Source: Scatomonas sp963930955
Lineage (GTDB): Bacteria; Bacillota; Clostridia; Lachnospirales; Lachnospiraceae
Direction: 5' to 3'
Length of the DNA: 64,000 nt
NCBI GenBank assembly: GCA_963930955.1
Contig: OZ006967.1
Span: 2,542,001-2,606,000, forward strand
The notes under the pieces were generated by a model. That model was not told the origin of the DNA and did no database searches. It worked only from the letters and a program-made list of their open reading frames with translations. Made by a program: the position numbers and the translations under genes. This document shows positions 8,277-16,571 of this stretch, piece after piece; within the stretch, counting starts at the first letter, position 1; the number at the start of each line of letters is the position of its first letter.

Positions 8277-8693
8277 TCAGGATACAGACCAGAGAATCTT
8301 TGCTTCTCCGGCGCCGGATAAACTTATGTCAACGGATACCGTCTTCCCCTCTTCCGCAGCCGGCTTTTCCAGGCGGTACTCTCCTTCCTCTTCTTCTGCC
8401 AGGGTAAACCCTTCCTCTCCGGTAAGTTTTTCCATATATTCCCGGATCTCCTCCTGGGTCACGCCGGTATAGGTACATACCAGGCTTTCCCCCTCCTCCT
8501 CAAAAGTGGTTTTGAATTCTGTCATATCTTTTTCACCGGCCGTAGCGTACAGGGTAGAAATTTCTTCGCCTCCCACTTCAATCACAGGCTTTTTCGTATA
8601 GGAACCCAGAACTGAACTGACGGCGATCCCCAGGGCCACAGCGGCTATAGCGCAGATAATGAGACCTGCAAGAAACTTTTTGCTTCTGAACAT
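8277..8693 (-). CDS. Small membrane-anchored protein of unknown function
   Basis: The start chosen is the methionine of MFRSKKFLAGLII, which has AGGAGG 7 bp upstream. The 138-residue product has one N-terminal membrane anchor (about residues 7-28) and an acidic extracytoplasmic domain with a mixed alpha/beta pattern. No catalytic motif or lipobox cysteine is seen. It is convergent with the ISL3 fragment, with 7 bp between stops, and divergent from the LCP gene. No family was recognised. Confidence 0.7.
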   Translation of the reverse strand: MFRSKKFLAGLIICAIAAVALGIAVSSVLGSYTKKPVIEVGGEEISTLYATAGEKDMTEFKTTFEEEGESLVCTYTGVTQEEIREYMEKLTGEEGFTLAEEEEGEYRLEKPAAEEGKTVSVDISLSGAGEAKILWSVS

Positions 8694-8812
8694 GATGCTT
8701 CCTCCTCTTTTTGCTCTGAATGTCCTGCTGTCAGTTCCAGTATACAGGAATAAGAGAGAAGCCGCAACCTGCCGCGGAATCATAAATTTTTCTTAATTCT
8801 TTTTCCCCTGAT

Positions 8813-8840
8813 TTGACCTTTTTTCAGATTTATGTATAAT
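8813..8840 (+). promoter_or_regulatory. Sigma-A-type promoter of the LCP gene
   Basis: TTGACC (8813-8818), a 16-bp spacer and TATAAT (8835-8840) with an upstream TG, i.e. an extended -10. The last bases of this -10 overlap the first in-frame ATG of the LCP frame, which shows that ATG cannot be the start. Confidence 0.85.
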
Positions 8841-8877
8841 GGGAGGGGAAACCAGAAAACCAATGAGGAATATAGCT

Positions 8878-9933
8878 ATGGAAAAAGAAACTTATCGGGA
8901 GTTTCCCGGGGAACCTCCCAAAAAGAAAAAGAAGAAAAAAATATGGATCGTCCTCCTTGTGATCCTGGCGGTGCTGCTGGCCCTTGCGGGGACTGCCTAC
9001 GGATTCCTGCACCATTACTACGCGAAAAGCAATTATGTGCAGGACGCTGCTGTAACGGTGGTGCCGGAACAGGAAGTGCCGGAGGATGTGCAGGCGGAAA
9101 ACAGCGTGGATTCCATGAGCCAGGAGGCCCAGAAGGAAGCAGAGGAAAAAGCCTTGGCCGCCCAGAAGGAGGTGGAGCTTCCCAACGGGGATTATGTCTA
9201 CAACCTGCTGCTGATCGGCTCGGACCGCCGGGATTCCAGCTGGTACGGCAACTCGGATGTTATGATGCTGGCCTCCATTAACAGCAAGACCAAAACCATT
9301 TATCTCACCAGCTTCATGCGGGACAGCTACGCCATTGTAGGCGATTCCGGAGCCCACAAGCTGAACTACGCCTACGCTCTGGGAGGAGGCCCTCTGCTGG
9401 TACAGACCATCGAGGACAACTACCGGATCCACATTGACAATTATGCCTCCGCAGACTTCACCTCCACCGCTCAGATCGTAGATCTGGTGGGCGGCGTGGA
9501 TATCGACCTGTATCAGGAGGAATGCGATTACCTGACGGAGCAGGGAGCCGGGGATTTCCCCACCGCCGGTACCTATCACCTGAACGGGGAGCAGGCAGTG
9601 GCCTACGGCCGCATCCGCTATGTGGGCTACTACGACTATGAGCGGACAGAACGGCAGCGGAGAGTCATGGAGCAGATCTTCCTGAAGGCCAAATCCTTAG
9701 GTCTCGGGGAGCTGAATACCCTGGCGAATGAGATCCTGCCCCTTGTCACCCACAATATGGACCAGGGAGAGGTTCTATCCCTGGTTACCCAGCTGCCCTC
9801 CATTATCAACTATAAGCTGGAGCTGGGAAGAGTTCCCTACGACGGCATGTTCCACAGCGAAGGGGAACTTCTGGTTCCCGACTGGGAAGCCACCATCAGC
9901 CAGCTGCACAATACCATCTACGCGGAACAGTAA
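8878..9933 (+). CDS. LytR-CpsA-Psr (LCP) family cell-wall polymer ligase
   Basis: The frame opens at 8839, but that ATG overlaps the promoter -10. The ATG at 8878 has GAGGA 8 bp upstream and is preferred. The product (351 residues) has a short lysine-rich cytoplasmic tail, one membrane helix (IVLLVILAVLLALAGTAYGF) and an LCP domain. LCP hallmarks are YNLLLIGSDRRD, SDVMMLASINSKTKTI, TSFMRDSYAIV with a catalytic arginine, and the later AYGRIRYVGYYDYERTERQR. LCP proteins attach wall polymers such as teichoic acid or capsule from lipid carriers to peptidoglycan outside the membrane, which fits the polymer genes at 12-16 kb. It is single-gene, with its own promoter and terminator. Confidence 0.93.
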   Translation: MEKETYREFPGEPPKKKKKKKIWIVLLVILAVLLALAGTAYGFLHHYYAKSNYVQDAAVTVVPEQEVPEDVQAENSVDSMSQEAQKEAEEKALAAQKEVELPNGDYVYNLLLIGSDRRDSSWYGNSDVMMLASINSKTKTIYLTSFMRDSYAIVGDSGAHKLNYAYALGGGPLLVQTIEDNYRIHIDNYASADFTSTAQIVDLVGGVDIDLYQEECDYLTEQGAGDFPTAGTYHLNGEQAVAYGRIRYVGYYDYERTERQRRVMEQIFLKAKSLGLGELNTLANEILPLVTHNMDQGEVLSLVTQLPSIINYKLELGRVPYDGMFHSEGELLVPDWEATISQLHNTIYAEQ

Positions 9934-9950
9934 GGGGCATACCCCCTGCA

Positions 9951-10005
9951 GAGGCGCCGCCAGATCATCCTATTTCGATGATCTGGCGGCGCCTCCGTTT
10001 TTTTA
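9951..10005 (+). terminator. Strong terminator after the LCP gene
   Basis: A near-perfect long hairpin with a GC-rich base: GAGGCGCCGCCAGATCAT and its complement flank a short loop around 9970. A run of T follows at about 9998-10004. It abuts the stop of the opposing integrase remnant. Confidence 0.9.
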
Positions 10006-10617
10006 CCGGATAAAATTTCTTCCGTTATATTTCATCAGCACCTCCCGCTTTCTGCTGAGGGAAACCTCTGTGTAGATCCGGGCCAGATTCCGGTACCGGG
10101 CAAAGATCGTTTCTATATTATAGATGGTGATCCGCTCTCCCTGCCGGTTCAGAAACAGGGCTTCGTTTTTTGGCAGAAACTCCTTCCGCAGCAGCAGCCA
10201 CACGTTCAGCTCCCGGAAAACCGAGTCCGAAGAAATATACAGCAGCCGCCGGACCTCCTCCCCGGAAAGCACCCGGGGAAGGCTCTGGGGGATCTGGAAT
10301 TTCCCCGAGGAAAACCGCAGAAACTTTTCATGGATCCCGTACACTTCGTCCAGAAAAGCAAAAACCTGCTGAACTGCCGCGTAATGCCGGCGGATGGACC
10401 GGGGCTTCAGTTTCTTTTCCTCCTGCAGATAAGCAAAATACCGGGACATTGCCCCGGCGTCCACCTGCTCCACCCCCCGGTCCGCCGCCCAGCGGCGAAA
10501 GCAGTTCAGGTCGCAGCCGTAAGCCTTACGGGTATTCTCGGAAAGATTTCTCTCCACCCGCAGCTGTGTCAAAAATTCCTCCGTCCAGTCTTTTAATTGT
10601 CTTTCACTACAATGCAT
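10003..10617 (-). pseudogene. Tyrosine recombinase with internally deleted catalytic domain
   Basis: Residues 1-110 form a normal SAM-like core-binding domain of XerC/D-type recombinases (LRVERNLSENTRKAYGCDLNCF). After LSGEEVRRLLYIS the sequence jumps to a short FLNRQGERITIYNIETIF segment. The stretch that should carry the first catalytic arginine is missing, and the C-terminal HxxR, H/W and tyrosine residues are absent. At 204 residues it is about 90 short of the family. It cannot be an active recombinase, and its 3' end runs into the LCP terminator. Confidence 0.75.
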
Positions 10618-10864
10618 TCCGCTTCCTCCTTTGCAAGAAAAACTCCCCGTCTGCTTATTATCTCACACTTTCTTCTCCTGGAAAATCTTTCCGCCTCCTG
10701 TAATGCCTCTTTCTGAATGGACGAATATGTTAAGGGCTTTTTCGGAGAAAATCCGACAGGAAGGGAGGTCGAATAAGGTATTGCCAAGTCGAATTTCCGC
10801 AAAAGCCTGGAATTTTTTCCCATGTTAACCTATTTTTTAGAAAAGAACCTACAGGGAGGAACGT

Positions 10865-11218
10865 ATGAAACAGAATATTGAATCTTTACTGCTCTCACTG
10901 GGCGTTACCCGCAGCTATCGCGGGTATCTTTATTTTATTGAAGCCGTCCGCATGGCCGCGGAAGATCCCGACCGGCTTACCTGCATCCGGGAGAAAATCT
11001 ACCAGCCCATTGCCAGAGCACACCGCACCACCATCTTTAACGTAGAGAAAAATCTGCGGACCATCCGGGACGTTATTGTCCGGAATCAGGGCCTGGAACT
11101 TCTGATCCAGCTGACCGGAGCCAGCTTTCTCCGGAACACCACTCCCTATCCCCGGGAACTGATCGAGTTGTTTTCTGAAAACTGCATCCTGCCCAAAGAC
11201 CGGGAGGACGACACCTAA
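10865..11218 (+). CDS. Spo0A C-terminal-domain-like DNA-binding protein
   Basis: This 117-residue protein matches the sporulation regulator Spo0A effector domain without a receiver: LLLSLGVTRSYRGYLYFIEAV near the start and the recognition-helix region IYQPIARAHRTTIFNVEKNL near residue 45. The arrangement is typical of stand-alone Spo0A_C proteins in Lachnospiraceae. The ribosome site is GGGAGGA. Two GTCGAA cores (about 10769-10774 and 10789-10794) lie in the upstream gap and resemble Spo0A boxes with one mismatch each. It probably binds DNA; its targets are unknown. Confidence 0.8.
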   Translation: MKQNIESLLLSLGVTRSYRGYLYFIEAVRMAAEDPDRLTCIREKIYQPIARAHRTTIFNVEKNLRTIRDVIVRNQGLELLIQLTGASFLRNTTPYPRELIELFSENCILPKDREDDT

Positions 11219-11225
11219 AGCTGCT

Positions 11226-11278
11226 TAACAAAAACATGGACTTTTACTTTTCCGGCAACCCGGAAAAGTAAAAGTCCA
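11226..11278 (-). terminator. Terminator after the alpha/beta hydrolase gene
   Basis: A 19-bp perfect stem (11237-11255 with 11260-11278, loop CAAC) is followed on the minus strand by a T-rich tract (A-rich 11227-11235 on the plus strand). It may also stop transcripts from the Spo0A-like gene on the other strand. Confidence 0.8.
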
Positions 11279-11296
11279 CGTTCCTGCTAGAAAGGA

Positions 11297-12040
11297 TCAT
11301 TCCGTTTTTAAAAACTCCCGGACCATCCCGGCGTAAGTCTCCGGCTGCCGGTTCAGAAATCCCAAATGATTGTATCCGGGGATCACCAGGATCTCCGCCT
11401 CCGGATACAGAGCCTTTACCACCTGGCTGTTGATTTTTATATTGTCTTCCTTCCCTCCGTAAAGGAGCCTCATGGGCTGTTTTACCCCCGGCTCCAGTTC
11501 ATAATCCGCCAGAAAGGCCGCCATGACCTTCAGGGACTTCTTATCCAGGGAAGCCCGGCAGACCTGCATTTTCTCCGGCCAGTCCCCGGTGTAGACCTTC
11601 CTCATGGATTCCACGGATTTTTTCGGATTCTTCCGGGCCGACTTCATAAACCAGGAAAAAATCTGCGTAATGGCCAGCTCCACCACTTTCTTGTACCTGG
11701 AACGGTAAAAGTTCACCGCTCCGTCCAGGAACAGCCTCCTGATTGTAAGCTCCGGCCTTTTGGCCAGCCGCACCGAGAAGATGGTGCCCATGGAAAGGCC
11801 GATGACCGCTTCAAATTCCGTCAGCTGATTCTCCTGCAGCCGGGATATGAGCTTTTCGGTCTGCTGCTCCAGACTCTCAAACGCCTGGCAGCCGGGGTGA
11901 AACCCGTCCAGGGTCACGCACACCAGATGGTATTCCGGCAGTTCTCCCGCCAGGGCGCTGAAACACTCCCCGGAAAGAAAAACACCGGGAATACACAGAA
12001 TGGCTTTCTCATTTTCTTTTCCGTATTCGATAATCTTCAT
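11297..12040 (-). CDS. Alpha/beta hydrolase
   Basis: This 247-residue protein has the alpha/beta hydrolase order: oxyanion region CIPGVFLSGECF near residue 16, nucleophile elbow GLSMG (serine near residue 83), a helical cap and a late GYNHLGFLN with the catalytic histidine. There is no signal peptide. The substrate cannot be inferred. It is a lone gene with a terminator downstream. Confidence 0.85.
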   Translation of the reverse strand: MKIIEYGKENEKAILCIPGVFLSGECFSALAGELPEYHLVCVTLDGFHPGCQAFESLEQQTEKLISRLQENQLTEFEAVIGLSMGTIFSVRLAKRPELTIRRLFLDGAVNFYRSRYKKVVELAITQIFSWFMKSARKNPKKSVESMRKVYTGDWPEKMQVCRASLDKKSLKVMAAFLADYELEPGVKQPMRLLYGGKEDNIKINSQVVKALYPEAEILVIPGYNHLGFLNRQPETYAGMVREFLKTE

Positions 12041-12122
12041 GACGCATCCCCCTTAAAAAACTAAATCCATCATAGACGCGCCCAAATTATCTGTCAACGG
12101 ATGTTGGAAATTCTATAATGAT

Positions 12123-12848
12123 TCATAATGAATCCACGGAGCCCAGGATCCGCCCGGGGTTATCCCGCAGCAGATAGGCCGCCGCCCCGGGACCGTACCG
12201 GAGTTCCAGAAGCCTGGAGATCTCGTCCAGATCCGGGCTTCGGAGAATGGGATCGTGGGCGTCGGAGGCCATGGCCCCGGCAATCTCCTGCCGGAGCATA
12301 AATTCCGCCAGGACCCTGGCTCTTCTTCCAAAGTCTCCCCGGAGGCTTCCCTGATTTACCTGAAGGACTACCCCTCTCCGGTCCAGCTCTTCCAGGAGTT
12401 CCGGATGCCTCCAGATCGCGTCGTACCGTTCCGGGTGAGCCAGCACCAGTCTCCAGCCCATCCGGGCCAGCTCCTCCAGACCCTCCCGGATCCTCCGGGA
12501 GGAGGCGTCAAACCAGAATTCCACCAGCAGATATTTTCCTCCATTCAGGGAGGGCAGCCTGTGTTCCCGGCCATAGCGAAGGAGCTTCTCATTCACGAGA
12601 AGCTCCATGCCCCCGGCCAGTTTCAGAGGAATGTTCCGCTCTGCAAGTTCCTGCCGGAAACGGACCAGGGTCTTTCTGTATTGTTCCAGATAGTCTTCCG
12701 GATCCCCCCGGGAAAAATTCCCGTGGGAAGTGGCCGCCAGGATCCGGGTGCCTCCCTCTGCGGCTTTCCTTGCCATTTCCAGGGCGTCCTGCCAGGTGGC
12801 GGCCCCGTCGTCCAGCCCCGGCAGGATGTGGCAGTGCAGATCGATCAT
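12123..12848 (-). CDS. CpsB/CapB-type protein-tyrosine phosphatase (PHP domain)
   Basis: This 241-residue manganese-type phosphatase has the metal-binding PHP motifs: DLHCHILPGLDDG at the N-terminus, LAHPERY near residue 136 and ASDAHD near residue 193. CpsB enzymes dephosphorylate the tyrosine-rich tails of BY-kinases and so reset capsule chain-length control. Its ATG overlaps the upstream kinase stop by 4 bp, so kinase and phosphatase are co-translated. It is the last gene of the operon that starts at the PqqD-like protein. Confidence 0.93.
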   Translation of the reverse strand: MIDLHCHILPGLDDGAATWQDALEMARKAAEGGTRILAATSHGNFSRGDPEDYLEQYRKTLVRFRQELAERNIPLKLAGGMELLVNEKLLRYGREHRLPSLNGGKYLLVEFWFDASSRRIREGLEELARMGWRLVLAHPERYDAIWRHPELLEELDRRGVVLQVNQGSLRGDFGRRARVLAEFMLRQEIAGAMASDAHDPILRSPDLDEISRLLELRYGPGAAAYLLRDNPGRILGSVDSL

Positions 12849-14311
12849 GCGCGGTCCTCCCCGGCTTTTTCTCCGTATTTTCCATAGCCGTATTTCCGGT
12901 AGCCATAGCCGTACCTGCCGTAGCCATAGCGGCCGTAGCCGTACTCGCTGGAAGCCTCCGGGTAATCATTAAACACATAGCCCAGGATCGGGGCTCCGGA
13001 GCCACCCAGAGAGGAAAAGCCCTCCAGGATCCTCTGCTGGGGAACATAATCGTATTTCACCGCGTACAGGATCCCATCGGCTTCCTCCGCCAGAATGACG
13101 GCGTCCTGAAACATGCCTGCGGGCGGGGTGTCCAGGATAATATAGTCCATTTTCTGCCGCATCTTTTTCAGGAATTTTCCCACTCCGGGACTGCTGAGCA
13201 CCGGCGCGGGCTGCTGCAGGGTCTCTCCGTTTCCCAGGAGCCAGAAAGGCCCCCGGCCGGCCTTGCGGATCTCTATGGTCTTCTGGACTTCTCCGGTAAG
13301 ATCCAGGAGACTGCTGCCTTTTTCCGCTCCCAGAAGGCCGGCGTCCGCAGCTTTCCGAAGATCCCCGTCCACCAGCAGCACTTTCTTTCCCTGCTCTCCC
13401 AGCACCGCCGCCAGATTCATGGCCAGGGTGGATTTTCCCTCCCCGGAAACGGTGCTGGTCACCAGGAGGATCTTTCCCTCCAGTTTTTTCAGTTCCTTTT
13501 CCACCCGGATCCCCAGGGCCCGGATGCTCTCTTTGTAGCCTCCCTGCACCCGCTTTTCCCACACGGCCAGGCTGCTCTTCCCCTGCTTTTTCCGGGCCTT
13601 AAAGGTCACGTGGGGAATGGAGGCCAGGCAGCGGAGACTGGTAATCTTCTGCATTTCTTCCGGATTCCTGGCAGTCTTCCGGGCCAGGGAGATCAGTCCC
13701 AGAATCACCAGGGAGACCAGGAGGCCGCCGCAGCCGCCCAGGACCAGGCCCCGCTTCAGGCTGATCTGGTTGTAGGGGGCTTCCGGCATTTCCGCCGGAT
13801 CCAGATAGTTAAAGGAAATCTCTCCCAGCACAAAACGGGCGGCCTCCGGATAAATTTCCAGAGCCCCCTGGAGGATGGTATAGGCGTCCTCCGGGCTCCG
13901 GCTTTCCGCCGTCATGGTGACCACGTTGGATTCCTCGATGGTTTCCGCGGTAATGGATCCGTTCAGGGAATCCCTTCCCAGCCGCTCCAGAAGCAGGCTG
14001 CGGAAAAAACTGCTGTCCAGGATATAGGGGAAGGTCCGGGACATCTGGTCCGCCATGGTGCTGTCATAATAAAAGCTGTAGGTTCCGCTGCCCCCTTCTT
14101 CCGTGGTAACAGTAAAGGTGGCGCTGCTGCGGTACATGGGGGTGTAGCGGAATCGCTGAAAGCCGTAAAAGCCGGCGGCACCCAGCGCCGCCAGCAGCAG
14201 CACCAGCCACCAGAATCTGCGGAAACTCCTCCACAGGGTGATCAGCAGAAGGCCCAGATCGATCTCCTCTTCTTCCATCTCCGCCGGGATGTTTCTTCTT
14301 TCTTTCTCCAT
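12845..14311 (-). CDS. Fused Wzz chain-length domain and BY-tyrosine kinase (second copy)
   Basis: The start used is MEKERRNIPAE, 4 bp after the upstream stop; the open frame before it is not family-like. Order: cytoplasmic stub, membrane helix (about residues 30-50), extracytoplasmic Wzz domain, second helix ending near residue 230, then the cytoplasmic kinase. The kinase shows Walker A SGEGKST, Walker A' VLLVDGDLRK and Walker B YIILDTPP. The C-terminus has a run of YGYGR-type units, the autophosphorylation cluster of this family. In Firmicutes the Wzz and kinase halves are usually separate proteins (CapA/CapB), so the single-chain form is notable. Confidence 0.92.
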   Translation of the reverse strand: MEKERRNIPAEMEEEEIDLGLLLITLWRSFRRFWWLVLLLAALGAAGFYGFQRFRYTPMYRSSATFTVTTEEGGSGTYSFYYDSTMADQMSRTFPYILDSSFFRSLLLERLGRDSLNGSITAETIEESNVVTMTAESRSPEDAYTILQGALEIYPEAARFVLGEISFNYLDPAEMPEAPYNQISLKRGLVLGGCGGLLVSLVILGLISLARKTARNPEEMQKITSLRCLASIPHVTFKARKKQGKSSLAVWEKRVQGGYKESIRALGIRVEKELKKLEGKILLVTSTVSGEGKSTLAMNLAAVLGEQGKKVLLVDGDLRKAADAGLLGAEKGSSLLDLTGEVQKTIEIRKAGRGPFWLLGNGETLQQPAPVLSSPGVGKFLKKMRQKMDYIILDTPPAGMFQDAVILAEEADGILYAVKYDYVPQQRILEGFSSLGGSGAPILGYVFNDYPEASSEYGYGRYGYGRYGYGYRKYGYGKYGEKAGEDRA

Positions 14312-14315
14312 ACCT

Positions 14316-15704
14316 TTACCCTCTCTCCCGGCTGTAGCCGCCGTATCCATAGGAGCTGCCGCTCTGGCCCCATTCCCTGTGAAAGGCGTTGAGGACAAAG
14401 CCCGCGAAATCTCCGCCGCTTTTCCAGATCATGTCCACGGTATCATTGATCACCCGCACATCCGCCCAGTCCTCCCGGATCACCAGGATGGCCGTATCCG
14501 CCGCCTCCAGCCACAGCTCCGCGTCAGAGGCTACAGAAACGGGGGGACAGTCCAGGATGATATAGTCAAAGGCTTCCTTCATCTCCTCCTTAAGCCCCCG
14601 GGATACAAAGGCGCCGATCAGGCTGGCGGGAGCGGACTCCGGCCGGAACTGAAACAGCTGCCACAGACGGTCCCGGCGGTGGTAGCAGAGAGCCTCCCGC
14701 CAGTTTATTCCCTGCCCCAGGACTTCTCCCAGGGAATGGCCCGGCTCCTCTTTTTTATTAAAAATCTTATACTGGGCAGGCTTCCGCAGGTCTCCGTCCA
14801 CCAGCAGCACCTTCTTGTGCTTTTCCGCCAGGGCCAGAGCCAGGTTGGCGGCCACCGTGGATTTTCCTTCGTTTTCCGTTACGCTGGCCACCAAAAGGAT
14901 CTTCTGCCGGTTCCGGTGCATGTGGGCTTCGATGGCGGCCTCCGCCCTGCGGCCTGCCTCGGCGAAATTCATGCTCACCAGGGGAGAACTCAGCAGAGGC
15001 GCCTGCAGGGCCCTTTTCTTTCCGGAGCCGATCCGCTGGGGCTTTTCAAAGGGGATCACCCCCCGAACCTGGCCGTCCAGGAGCCGGGAGGCTCCCGCCG
15101 GATTCTTCACGGTAAAACGCATAAGATACAGAAGGCACAGCAGGGCGATCATGCCCAGGGCCCCCGCCGCCGTCAGCAGGTTCCGCCTGGCCATGAGCCA
15201 GGAGGTATTGGAGGGGGCGGAAGGCACCTGGGGTTCCTGGAGAAGCTGCAGGGAAGCATTGGAAAACACCTCCGCCGCCACCTCATCGTAATTCTGCAGA
15301 GCGGAATTCAGGAACAGATAGGCCTGTCTGGGATCGGGACTGGTGGCCGTCAGGGTCAGCAGGTTGGTCTCGGAGATAACGGAACAGCGGATGCTGCCCT
15401 CCATCTCCTCCCCCAGATCCTCCCCGATCCGGTTCCGCAGGGCGTCGCTCTGAAAGACCTGGCTAAACACATCCGCCATGGAAGCGGTGATGGACAGGGA
15501 GCTGTAGGCGCTGTTATCCCCCTGGACCGTCACCACCAGGGTGGCGGAAGAAGAATACTGGGGATGGTAGGTAAGGTTGTGGACGCCGGTAACGCCCAGC
15601 CATACCGCTCCCGCCGCCAGCAGGATCATCCAGAAATTCCGCAGAAGCTGCAGGCACAGCCCCCGCCAGCTGATGGTATCCAGGCTGAATAAATTCTGGT
15701 TCAC
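14316..15704 (-). CDS. Fused Wzz chain-length domain and BY-tyrosine kinase (first copy)
   Basis: Start is GTG at 15704: AGGAGGT lies 6 bp upstream and the GTGA overlaps the previous stop by 4 bp. The longer open frame is unlikely. The layout matches the next gene: helix near residue 25, Wzz domain, second helix near residue 190, and a kinase with TENEGKSTVAANLA, VLLVDGDLRKP and YIILDCPP. The tyrosine tail is short (SSYGYGGYSRERG), against a much longer tail in the partner copy. The two may act as a pair with different phosphorylation capacity. They probably control length or export of a surface polysaccharide. Confidence 0.92.
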   Translation of the reverse strand: MNQNLFSLDTISWRGLCLQLLRNFWMILLAAGAVWLGVTGVHNLTYHPQYSSSATLVVTVQGDNSAYSSLSITASMADVFSQVFQSDALRNRIGEDLGEEMEGSIRCSVISETNLLTLTATSPDPRQAYLFLNSALQNYDEVAAEVFSNASLQLLQEPQVPSAPSNTSWLMARRNLLTAAGALGMIALLCLLYLMRFTVKNPAGASRLLDGQVRGVIPFEKPQRIGSGKKRALQAPLLSSPLVSMNFAEAGRRAEAAIEAHMHRNRQKILLVASVTENEGKSTVAANLALALAEKHKKVLLVDGDLRKPAQYKIFNKKEEPGHSLGEVLGQGINWREALCYHRRDRLWQLFQFRPESAPASLIGAFVSRGLKEEMKEAFDYIILDCPPVSVASDAELWLEAADTAILVIREDWADVRVINDTVDMIWKSGGDFAGFVLNAFHREWGQSGSSYGYGGYSRERG

Positions 15705-16540
15705 GGCTGCACCTCCTCTTCTACCACAACGGTCAGCCAAGTCCGCCCCGTGGCTCCTGCGCTGTCCGTGGCCTCATAGCCGATCTCATAGCAGCCGGGG
15801 GTCTCTGTATCTACACTGGAAAGGGCGGTAACCGCCTCCGGTCCCAGCTCGTTTCCCTGGCTGTCCGTAACTCCCTCCACATAGTCGGCGGGATCTACCG
15901 TTTCTCCCTGCTCCACATAGAGAATGCCGGTGCGCAGGCGGATCTCCAGGGCCGCCTGCTCCTCCCCCACCACGTGGACCGGCAGCCCCAGAGAGGAAGT
16001 ATCCCCGAAGCTGTTGGAGACCTCCACGGTCATGGTATAGCTGCCCGGAGTCTGGTAGTTCAGATCCGTGTCCGTCTGGATGATCCAGTCCTTCAGATCC
16101 CCGTCCAGCAGATCCTCCGCTCCCAGCCGCTCCATGGACAGGCTGTAGCTGCCCTCTCCCCGGCGGTATACCAGAGGCTCCGTCAGGGTGAACCGGGGCG
16201 AATGGTAATCGGTAAAACGGACCTGCCGGGTCAGGGAGGCGGACTGGTTTCCGGAATCAAAGACCACGTAGGTCAGGCTGCAGAGACCCTTCTCGATAAA
16301 ACGGGAGAAGGATCCGGCAATGATCTGATCCGTCAGGTCTCCGTCCTTTCCGTCCCGGGCGGTAAGCCCCTCCAGCAGATCCTCCCGGGTATAACCGCAG
16401 GAAATCTCCAGGACCTCCCGGTCGCTGGCGATCTCCGGCCGGGTCAGGTCCCGGCTTCGGAACTCCAGAACCTCCGAGACTCCGAAAACTCCCAGGCATA
16501 TTACAAAAACAATGATCAGTATGGTTCTGAGTGCTCTCAT
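15701..16540 (-). CDS. Membrane-anchored protein with Ig-like (DUF5011-type) repeats
   Basis: One N-terminal helix (IIVFVICLGVFGVSEVL) anchors a 279-residue protein outside the cell. About three beta-rich modules follow with the phrases DGKDGDLTDQII, DLLDGDLKDWII and a final QGETVDPADYVEGVTD, matching DUF5011/bacterial Ig-like repeats. Such domains act as binding or spacer modules on cell surfaces. It lies between the ABC exporter (31 bp away) and the first Wzz/kinase gene (4-bp overlap). A role at the membrane exit of the exported product is an inference. Confidence 0.8.
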   Translation of the reverse strand: MRALRTILIIVFVICLGVFGVSEVLEFRSRDLTRPEIASDREVLEISCGYTREDLLEGLTARDGKDGDLTDQIIAGSFSRFIEKGLCSLTYVVFDSGNQSASLTRQVRFTDYHSPRFTLTEPLVYRRGEGSYSLSMERLGAEDLLDGDLKDWIIQTDTDLNYQTPGSYTMTVEVSNSFGDTSSLGLPVHVVGEEQAALEIRLRTGILYVEQGETVDPADYVEGVTDSQGNELGPEAVTALSSVDTETPGCYEIGYEATDSAGATGRTWLTVVVEEEVQP

Positions 16541-16571
16541 GCTCTGTCCTTTCTCTCTTGTATAGCTTCGC

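Noticed and set aside
12770..14392. 540-residue plus-strand ORF
   Set aside because: Antisense shadow of the second Wzz/BY-kinase gene, which has clear family motifs.
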